Assembly (NCBI GenBank): GCA_018398765.1
Contig: JAHBMJ010001221.1
Coordinates: 15,001 to 30,000, forward strand
Origin: Chromera velia
Lineage: Eukaryota > Sar > Chromeraceae
Direction of reading: 5' to 3'
DNA: 15,000 nt
Positions 1 through 10,010 of this stretch are shown piece after piece (within the stretch, counting starts at the first letter, position 1; each line of letters opens with the position of its first letter). A model generated the notes under the pieces. That model did no database searches. It worked only from the letters and a program-made list of their open reading frames with translations, and was not told the origin of the DNA. A program made the translations under genes and the position numbers.

Positions 1-171
1 CAACGCCCCCGTGTGATTTTTCCTTGTGCCTCTTCCGACCTTCTTTTTCGTTCCAACTGCAGCTTTCAGCCCTCTTCCTGCTTTTGTGTTCTGTCCACCC
101 CGTCTGTCTGGCCCCCTTCCCTCGACATGCTTGTTCATCTCTCACTTTGTCTCCCCCTCCTCTGTCTACAG
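1..171 (+). other. intron of the tetraspanin-like gene, reaching the left edge
   Basis: A pyrimidine-rich stretch ends in a convincing 3' splice site (tctgtctacag) just before the first recognisable exon. A possible 5' splice site lies at 11 (ccccc then gtgtga), so bases 1-10 might be the tail of an upstream exon, but this cannot be decided because the upstream reading frame is outside the window. Confidence 0.5.
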
Positions 172-439
172 ATGGACAGCACCTCCTGCCCAAACAGCGG
201 TCTGACGTCTCCTCTCGAATCCGTGAAGATTGAGGCCACCAAGCTGTACGCCTGCTGCTTGAAAAAGGTGCGTGGTCTTTTCTGCAGGATAGGGAAGAGA
301 GAGAAAAAATAATGGCAAAGAGCGGTGGACGAGAGAAGAGAAACAGAAGAGAAGAGAAGAAAAGAGAAGCGAAGAGAAGAGAGATGGAAGACGTGAGGGA
401 GCACACTCAGTGTTTTCATAGCTTAATCTCAAGTGAGAC

Positions 440-474
<35 letters not shown>

Positions 475-479
475 CCTCC

Positions 480-532
<53 letters not shown>

Positions 533-1016
533 GAGGGGTACAACGAGAGAGAGAGCACATACTCGTGAGTCTTCTCTACTTGAACTCATTCCTGTACGCA
601 CATTCTAACTTGACGCACGCAGAATGGAGACCTGTCCCTGGACAGTGAGTGTAACGATAACTCTATCGCTACCCCCACCACCCAGCAGCACTCCAACATC
701 CTCATACAGGACTGCGCAGACTACGGGGATCTGTACAACAGGTACGTGGGGGGTAAGTGGGTCGGTGTGAATTCATGAATGGGGCTTTTTGGTCTGTTTC
801 AAACAGAATTGAACGAATCACAAATGCGTCGAGAGAGTCCTTCCTTTGCAGGGAAATGGTGCTGTGCGGTTATGCAATAACAGACCTTGGAAAGAAACGA
901 TGAAAGCAACAGCAGCCTGGAGGCAGAGAGAGAACCGAATTTCGCTACCTTGCCTGACTCCTGATGCAGACATTCTGTACAGTGTTTGTTGTTCTGTTCA
1001 CTAATTTTATGGCTAC

Positions 1017-1055
<39 letters not shown>

Positions 1056-1689
1056 TGTCTGTCTATGGGTTTGTGTGTCTATGGGTTTGTGTGTCTATGT
1101 GGCTGAGTCTCAGTCTGTGTCTGTTTCTGTATCTGCGTGTGTAGGTATATGGATAGATGGATAGAAATCGATATGTGTGTGTGTGTGCAGCAAGAAGACG
1201 GAACTCGAATATCTAGCGTGGCTCCAGAAGACGAAGTTCTGTACGGGGTTCTGTCAGCCCTCCGTCAGGCCTTTGTTCGTGCACCAGGTCGTTAACGACA
1301 TCGCTTGTGGGCAGGTGGTCAGCTCTTATTTGGAGCACTGGATTGGGTACTCTGCCCTGGAGATGATTGTCTACTCGTGTTTTGTTGCGGTTTTGTTCTC
1401 TATTTGGATCGGTGTGATCAACAAACCGTTAAAATTGGCCTCAGGGGAGGCAGCAGCCACAGAGAAACTGCTCAACACGATTAGAAGAAACAGCAGACCG
1501 GGGCCGGGACAAGGAGGGGGAACGAGGGCGGCGCCGCCACAGCAGCAGCAGGGCTCACCTAGAGAGTTTGCGCCGCCACCGAGACAGGCGCAGCCGCAGT
1601 ACCCGTCGGCCGGGGCCCCTCCCCCTCAGCCGGGGCCCGGCCAGGGCCCCCCGGGGGGTGGCATGAGGGCAGATGCGTATTATCGGTAG
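172..1689 (+). CDS. tetraspanin-like membrane protein, 3' part, three exons
   Basis: Exons are 172-267, 623-741 and 1191-1689 (TAG stop at 1687). Donors are gtgcgt and gtacgt; acceptors are acgcag and gtgcag. The phases agree, giving 237 residues. Cysteines at 6, 28, 29, 42, 63, 89, 93 and 111 suggest a disulphide-bonded loop. The segment from Asp108 (DIACGQVVSSYLEHWIGYSA) into a hydrophobic helix at about 125-148 resembles the end of a tetraspanin large extracellular loop running into its fourth membrane helix. After the helix comes a basic stretch and a cytoplasmic tail of about 85 residues, rich in Pro, Gln, Gly and Ala, much longer than usual for tetraspanins. Tetraspanins organise membrane microdomains. 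The canonical CCG motif is not present (the double Cys is followed by Leu), so another Cys-loop membrane protein is possible. The upstream helices must lie left of the window. Confidence 0.6.
442..530. repeat. compound (CT)n-(GT)n microsatellite in an intron
   Basis: A (CT)n run with a short CCCT interruption passes directly into a (GT)n run of about 34 bases. It sits in the 355-base intron (268-622) of the tetraspanin-like gene. The rest of this intron is a purine-rich stretch (about 290-400) of aga/gaa words. Confidence 0.95.
1019..1096. repeat. (GT)n microsatellite followed by a 16-bp perfect tandem duplication
   Basis: (GT)18 at 1019-1054 is followed by GTCT units. The unit atgggtttgtgtgtct is then present twice in a row (1065-1080 and 1081-1096). 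All lie in the 449-base intron 742-1190, whose 3' splice site is itself preceded by a short GT run instead of a normal pyrimidine tract. Confidence 0.95.
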
Positions 1690-2389
1690 ATGCACGCACA
1701 GGCAGGGGGCGGTCCGGAGGGGGGAGTCATGGGTTTTCTTCCTCTCCTGGGAAGGGATGGGGTCTCAGAGACGTCTCTCTCTGCACGGACGTTTTTTGAG
1801 GGATGAGGGCTCGAGGGTGGGGGGGGGCATGGGGTTTTCATTTGTATGTGTGTGTGGAGGGGGGCAGAGGGGATGGATGAGGAGAGGTGTGGCATTGAGG
1901 GGGTGGTAGTGGTGGTGGAGAAGGTTGCACAGTCTCATTTGATTCAATTTGAGCAGGAGAGAGGGAACAGACGGACTGCTGTGTCTGTTTGGAATGAAGA
2001 ATGGCCGGCCTGATTTGAAAGACGGTAGGAAAGCAGAGAAGGGAAAGAGAATCAGGTGCGCAAAGAGGTGCCCTCCTCTTGAGCGAGTCCGACCCCCTTT
2101 TTCCACCCAGAATGAGGAGGGGGCACAGAGTAGCCAAAGTGGAGCAAAGAGTCGTTACTAGAGCGAGAGCCGTGCCATTCTGGCCTATTCTGAAGTAACG
2201 GTTTCACATCCGCTTCTGAAGCAAAAACAAATGCAACAGAGGCACAAGGAGAAGAGCTGCAGGCATGCTTGCACAGAGAAAGAGAGATGATGCAGTGATT
2301 GGCTGACACTGTTTTGCTCTGCTCTGCGTTGCACTGCATTGCCTCACGAAACTTTCGGAGGGAGTCGACAACCATTGAAAAAAAAAGAC
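1690..2389. other. 3' untranslated/intergenic stretch, no gene seen
   Basis: G-rich directly after the stop codon of the tetraspanin-like gene (including a run of nine G near 1819), then mixed sequence with A runs near 2378-2404. Open frames here are short and do not look coding. No AATAAA-type polyadenylation signal was found. The 3' end of the upstream transcript probably lies here. Confidence 0.5.
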
Positions 2390-3440
2390 ATGCACAAAAA
2401 AAAACTTGTAAATCGTTTTAAAAAAAGACTGAAACTGGGCTTCAAATAGTTAAGTCCAGTCTACTACTGTGCAAAGCTAGCCTTAGCTAGGTTGGGACCG
2501 ATGGGCAAATTAATACTTACCTTATAGCAAATTAATTCCTAGATCGATTCAAATTCGTGTACAAATTGCCAGCTATAGTGTTATCCCATAATTTCAATAT
2601 ATTACAATGAAGTGCCCTGTATATTTGAGTAATTTAGCTATGAGTATAATTTAAAGTAATTTAGGTGGAAACTGCATTTAAGATCGGTCTAGAGATCGGT
2701 TCCTAGTATTAGGCTAGTAATTTAGTTTAATGATTTAAAATAATTTGGAATTATACAGTACTTAAGATTTAATTAAGATCAAACTTAAAGCTTTATAGGG
2801 ACCGATTTTTCGAGTATCACAAAGAGTTTGAAAGGCGCGAACGCTCAAACTGACACTGCCTATATATAGGCTAGCCTATACCTAATACTTAGACCTATAA
2901 GCTAGCTACTAAGCCTATAAGCCTAATTAATCAAAGCATCTATAAGCCTTCAAAAATACTAGAAAAAATATTTAAATTACTTTAAATTCCTATTCTAAAT
3001 TGATTTGAAATATTTTAAATTACTGTAAAGTTGGAATATAAAGACTATAGTATAAAGATAATTAAGCTAGTTTCCTGGCTAGTTTCTTTAACTTTCTTAG
3101 TATAGATTTCATTATAATAAAATACTGGACGGTTATATAAGTCATATTTTAAGTTTACAACAGTCCTAGCAACAGCTGTACATAAACAACTTATTTATAA
3201 TTATAGCCTACAATTTAAGAATTCAACTTGAAGTTGCGGGTTTATATAATTATAACATTAGGTTTAACAAGGACTTTTGAGAAAAAAAGCGGCCTTCAAC
3301 CTTAAAACTTAAAAGACTATCAGAGATACATATTATGCAGTCACAGCATGGCACCGGCCATATATGCAGAAAGCACTTGTTTGGCATAAAAAAATAAAAC
3401 CGAGATTTGCAGTTATACAGCTTCAAATTCAAGTTCAAGT
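2390..3440. mobile_element. AT-rich island A, possibly a decayed mobile element
   Basis: Composition changes abruptly to very AT-rich sequence with words such as ctag, tata, taagcct and aattaat. It contains a perfect 16-bp palindrome (2865-2880) and many near-repeats (gggaccgat at about 2496 and 2798; gcaaattaat twice near 2505-2535). No long open frame and no transposase, integrase or reverse-transcriptase motif was seen. The contrast with the GC-richer, microsatellite-bearing surroundings suggests inserted and degraded DNA, but no terminal repeats or target-site duplication could be fixed, so the borders are approximate. Confidence 0.35.
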
Positions 3441-4095
3441 TGCTGACTTCATCATCAATTGACTTCATGAAGTGCCCTAGGAAGTGCCAGTGCCTGCATG
3501 AGAGAATCCCACAGATGGCCATATTGCGAAAGGATTCAGACTTTTACTTGAGACCAACGCACGTCTATGGACTGTGTTTCAACCACTTGACTGAATCACT
3601 TGCGTACAACTTTCACCCCAAATCAAACCAAATTCGATCTTTTCAATCACATGTTGACTATGTCATTGAGTGGTTTGGTGCCGTGGGGTCCCGTGCAGTC
3701 AATCAGGAAAAAAAAACTCCGAGTTCCTCTCCTTCCCTTCTATTTCAACCCTCAATGATACCACGAAGCAAAATGAGAGAACAAACCGCCTTTCCATTCC
3801 TTTCCAGACACGCACATGCAATCATTTCAAAGACTTATTGACCTAATTTAAGGCTTCCCATCGTTCATGTACGACATGCATCGCAATCGCAACACTTCAG
3901 CCAGGGGAGATCATTTTTCAAGAAGAGAGGGGACAAACAATCGTGTACTCTCCCAACTTGCTCAATCTATTTCTGACTCTCCTAAAATCAGTTTCCTCCC
4001 CCCACAGAATCCACATCCGTAGGCGATCCCCCACAACTGCACGGCGATCGAAGTAGTTGAAGCTCATGCCTGCCATGACAGCTGCTCACTACTGC
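3441..4095. other. intergenic stretch, no convincing gene
   Basis: Sequence between island A and the 3' end of the Nudix gene. One plus-strand open frame (3407-3841, 144 codons) covers much of it, but it starts inside the AT-rich island, has no recognisable domain, and ends in Ser/Pro-rich and charged sequence without clear coding bias. The 3' end of the minus-strand Nudix transcript probably lies in the right part of this stretch. Confidence 0.4.
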
Positions 4096-6108
<2,013 letters not shown>

Positions 6109-6754
6109 CGTCACAAGTGCGAAGAGGATGGGCAAGAGCAAAGGGCCGGGAAAGCAATGCAGATGTGCAGCAGGAAAGCAATCGATCTCGGTGGTCCCTC
6201 AACCGCCTCTCACGGCAATGGAGGTCGCAGGGCGAAACCGCCCGCATCTGCGACCCCTCCTCACTCATCAATCAAGCAAGCGGCAGTAAGCTGGTGCGCA
6301 AACACGGTCCATGCAGGCCGAGTAAAGGTGTTCTACCTCATATAAATCTACAGTCACAGTCAGATCTCGAGACTCGAGTTATGATTTTGGGGCAGGCATG
6401 CAGGCCGCGCAGGCAGACCGAGCTAAACTTAATTGCAAATTTAATTAAGTGCATGCGCGCGCGCGTGAGCTCTTCCGAGCTCATGCAATTGATCCGGCAG
6501 ACGGCATGGAGACGGCCGATGGATCCAGCCCTGGCATTGAAGATCATGGAAGATCCTCCTCCTCTTTGTACTGCCGGAGGTCAGATTTAACTGCTTTGTG
6601 TGCCGTGGCAAAACTGTCAAACCGTTGTGTGTTTTAGTCGTGCCTGTCTGTGTCGTCACACGAGAGAATCACTGCCTGTTCCCTCCGCCATTCCTCCGTT
6701 CGTGCAACCAAATTCACAAGCCAGCCTGCAACAGTTTCCGTATCCTCTCTCACA
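6109..6754. promoter_or_regulatory. head-to-head intergenic region of the Nudix and secreted-protein genes
   Basis: The Nudix start codon (6108, minus) and the secreted-protein start codon (6755, plus) face away from each other, so this 646-base stretch must hold both promoters and both 5' leaders unless a gene was missed. No TATA box at a clear spacing was found. A strong inverted repeat lies at 6463-6486, next to an alternating GC run. Confidence 0.45.
6463..6486. repeat. inverted repeat, 10-bp arms with a 4-base loop
   Basis: Arms gcgtgagctc and gagctcatgc are complementary except for one G-T position and enclose ttcc. The left arm overlaps an alternating GC run (gcgcgcgcg). It sits near the middle of the divergent intergenic region and could be a cruciform or a dyad protein-binding site; function unknown. 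Confidence 0.7.
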
Positions 6755-7983
6755 ATGAAGTTCTTCGTCCTCGCTCTCCTTTGCCTGGCTGTTGCACAAG
6801 CCGCCAACCTTCTCTCTGGTAGGGCAGAAAAAGTAAACTCCAATCCAAGGACTCAGGCTCACTCCTCTGTTTTTGTACTCAGCTCGCGGTTCCCGCAAAA
6901 GGTTCCCACTAGAATATCAAAATTCTGTTCCTGTTCTTCCCCCCTTAAAATCTCCGTGCAGCCAAAAAGGAGAAGAAGGCCGAGATCACCCCAACCCGAG
7001 GAGGTTCCATTGGAACTGTCTCTGGGGATGCCGAGAGCGTCGACACGTGCACTGTCACCGAGCTGACTGACTGCAAGGTTACCTCCAAATGCGAAGCCTC
7101 GGAATCCTTCGTGCACAACCTGGGGGGGTTGGACAACCCCACGTCCTTCCTCTCCAACACCTGCTGGTGCGCGACTGGATCTCAGGTCGGTCTGTCGGTG
7201 GCTTCTCTCTGTTCCCCCTGTGTGGTTGGGTTCCTATTGGAAGGGGGGGAAGAGATACGTGGCTTGTCAAATTGTCAGGAGTTTTTTCGGCAACCCAAAC
7301 TTGCTTTCCGTCTCCTTCCTTCGTTCCTTCTGGAAGAGGTTTTCGATTCCCCAACTGCTTCGTTCTGTTTGAAGTGTGTCCAAGCATGGGCGAAAAAGTA
7401 CCGCGAGCAGTGCGTTTATTTTCTTTTTCCGGCGATGCTGGAACAATCGCACGAAGTCAAAAGAGATACTCTAGTTGAATTTTGCTTGACTGAGGCACGT
7501 CTCTTACGTGCTCCCTCGATCCCTCTCTGTTCTGTCTGTCCAACTTCTGCACCCGTCCCCTCTCCTCCCCTCCTCTCGGTCCCTTTTGTTTTTCCGCGAC
7601 TTCCCTCACTCGCTCCCGCTCTCTTTCGCTCGCTCTTCTTTTACATGGAGGAAGTAAGAGGATACATACCCACCCTGGGGCAAAGACTTGGAGGAGACGA
7701 GGTGATTGCTCAAGGGAGGAAGAATGGACCTTTTGATCGGCCGTGCACCTGAGCGTGATCCAACCCGATCCTTTCTGCTGCTGATGCTGCTGCTGCTGTC
7801 CTCATCGCCTGCCTCCCTGTCTTTCTTTCTCCTCTTCCACATCTCTCTTCTCTTTTGTTTGTGTCCTCCTTCCCTCCCCTCCCTGTGCAGACGGGATGCA
7901 TCCTCGAGCTGGCCCACTCCTGCACTGGGTCTGCTGTGGGGTGCAGATGCGGGGACTCGTCGGGGGTTCTCGAGAACTTCTGA
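6755..7983 (+). CDS. small secreted cysteine-rich protein, three exons
   Basis: Exons are 6755-6818, 6962-7185 and 7891-7983 (TGA stop). Donors are gtaggg and gtcggt; acceptors are ccgtgcag and cctgtgcag; the phases agree. The 126-residue product begins with a textbook signal peptide (MKFFVLALLCLAVAQA), probably cleaved after Ala16 or Ala17. Exon 1 encodes almost nothing else. A Lys-rich, Gly/Thr-rich linker (22-48) follows. Then come nine cysteines at 51, 59, 65, 89, 91, 99, 107, 114 and 116, including Cys-Trp-Cys and Cys-Arg-Cys. There are no other membrane segments, so it should be secreted or lie in an endomembrane or wall compartment. The odd number of mature cysteines implies one free thiol, a dimer, or a slightly wrong model. 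I do not recognise the family and assign no function. Confidence 0.8.
7186..7890 (+). other. intron 2 of the secreted-protein gene
   Basis: This 705-base intron runs from gtcggt to gtgcag. It is strongly pyrimidine-rich in the sense strand, especially about 7510-7640 and 7790-7890, and includes a short gct/ctg run near 7777-7799. Sizeable open frames cross it but read into splice-site-like pyrimidine tracts and show no domain. No embedded gene is recognised. Confidence 0.6.
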
Positions 7984-9285
7984 GCTGGAAGGAAGCCTTA
8001 GGGGAGATAGGGGGGGAAGGGGGGAGAGGAGGTGTGTCCTTTCTTTCTTTTTTTCGTTTCAGCAGAAAGCTGCCTTCCATTCATGTAGGGAGTGTCTAAT
8101 TATTAACATTTGTCTTCTATCCTTCTAACTGGCCCCGGTCACTTCAGTCAGCCGATCGTTCAGCGGTCGATCCATCCCAAATCGTCCCTTTGCTTGCATG
8201 GATGCACAAGAGACAGACAAACGCCATCAGACGGACAGGCAGAAAGGCACCAACAGACAAACAGACAGAGAGACAGGAGGAATCTTGGAAAGTAGCTGAG
8301 GTGATGAATGGAGGGAGGCGTTTGTGTGCAGCTGATGGAGAGGGAAAGAGAACCTGCCTGACTGCCTGCCTGTCAGAAATGCATTATATGACGTACAGAG
8401 CCTTCTCGAGCCCAGCCTTGCCAACATCAAAAAGCCCATCAATCAATCGGATGTTCGTTTTCGCTCGCAAAAGTCACACTGTATCCTTACCCCCTTTCGC
8501 TTCCTTCACCTTCGCAGCCCCCCAATCTGACTCCTTTTGCCTTCCTCGAAGGAAGAGAGGAAAAGAGCAAATCCACCCCACTCACTCTTTCTTGAAAGAA
8601 GGAATTGAGAAGACGTACGCGTGCGGGAAGAAAAAATCATCAGGGAGTGTTCGGTAGATCAATCGCTTCTTCTCCTTCTCTCTTTTTCTTTCTGCCTGTG
8701 TGTGCGTCTTTCGTTCTCTCTTTTGCTCGGCTGGGCTGGGCTGAAGGTTCTGTCAGTCAAACAGAAAAAAAGGAAATAACGGTTCTGACCCCTGCCTCCA
8801 TGCACACAGTACAAATCCCTCATCCAACCACCCGTACAGCCGTCCACTTGCTGACCATTATTTTGTCAGCACGAAGCTTGTCTGACTCCTCCGTTTTCTT
8901 GCACATTGAGGGAAGCCTGATTCCATGTTTCTACAGCATGGAGCAAAGGAATGCAGGAACGGAGGGAGAAGAAAAGAAAAGAGGAAGGAAGATGTGGGCA
9001 AAAAAAGAGGGCTTGCAGAATTAATTGCATGCAGGACCGACCGATCATGCAGCGGACGTGTTTGAATTGAAGGATCTCTTCCGTGATCTGCCCTTCTTAG
9101 CATCTTGTGATAGAGAGACGGCAGGGCCTTCGGCGGGTTGTACGCACGCCTTCAGACGTGCCTGCAGTGTCAGAAGTTCTCTTTCAGGTAGAATCCGATC
9201 GATCGATGAGGTCTCCCTCAATCGATCTGTCCTTCCGAGCGGCGAGCGCTTTGTCGTCGATATGTCGAATTGATGCAAGACTGGC
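7984..9285. other. convergent intergenic stretch, no gene seen
   Basis: Lies between the 3' ends of the plus-strand secreted-protein gene and the minus-strand helical-repeat gene. It holds a degenerate gaca-rich tract (about 8208-8278) and a short gatc/atcg run near 9190-9210. Several open frames of 60-155 codons occur on both strands, but none shows a signal peptide, domain or coherent splice pattern. Confidence 0.45.
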
Positions 9286-10010
9286 GTAGAAAACAAGAGG
9301 TCAACTTTCAAGTACGTGAAACTTAACCTGGAATTCAACAAAAATGCTTATATATAGCTAGTACAATACAAGTAAAAATGTCTAAAAAAATATAAAAGAA
9401 AAATGTTGGGTGTTGGTCGTTTGATTAGAATAAATTTAATGTCATGCCATAAAATCGAACGTATTATCTTAGGTATTATTGTCATCATCATACTAGTAGT
9501 ACGTCATCGCCATGGGCCCATGATTAGGGCCATCATTAGGCGTCTACTAGTAGCGCTTGGCAAGTTAGCACAGGCAAGGCAGGTTAAATTAACAAACTAG
9601 TTTCTAGCCTGCTTTCTGGTAAATACTACTTAGATCTACTTAGTAACTATTAAGGCTCAAGACGAATACTTCTTATATCGTGTATTAAACTATATACTAT
9701 ATAGACTAATATAAACTATAGTACCTAGGACTAGACCTAGGACTATTATATAGAGAATCGAATACTACTAACTAGACTATACTAAAAAGTTTTTACTTAG
9801 AAATTTAACTTCAGTGATCAGAGTTTACTAAAAACAATGCAAAAAAAATGGGCAGTTGAACCCGCAGTTCTACAAAGAATCGTTTAAACAGATGAAAAGA
9901 GAAACAGACGGCTTGTACCTTCTTTTATTACGATGTTAGTTACGATGTTTTTATGTACGATGATGAATACTTAATTTGTTTTAAAAAAATATATTTCTGT
10001 CGGAGTCCAC
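9286..10010. mobile_element. AT-rich island B, possibly a decayed mobile element
   Basis: A second abrupt AT-rich block, with the same flavour as the one at 2390-3440 (ctag, tata, actagac words, few CpG). It includes the 12-bp palindrome CATGGGCCCATG (9511-9522), an imperfect 12-bp tandem directly after it, and a 12-bp spaced direct repeat of cctaggacta (9724 and 9736). No transposition protein is recognised. Its right edge runs into the last codons of the minus-strand helical-repeat gene. Confidence 0.35.

Noticed and set aside
3407-3841. 144-codon plus-strand open frame between island A and the Nudix gene
   Set aside because: It begins inside AT-rich DNA, has no recognisable domain, signal peptide or splice partner, and is plausible as a chance open frame.
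7777-7799. CTG/GCT triplet run that might encode polyleucine
   Set aside because: It lies in a well-bounded intron and is short; no evidence that it is translated.
8605-9024. 139-codon plus-strand open frame in the convergent intergenic region
   Set aside because: Phe/Ser- and Lys/Glu-rich low-complexity translation with no domain or splice context.
9850-9868. Pol III B-box-like sequence (GGTTCAAC on the minus strand) followed by a T run
   Set aside because: No A box or cloverleaf could be folded upstream, so neither a tRNA nor a tRNA-derived SINE is supported.
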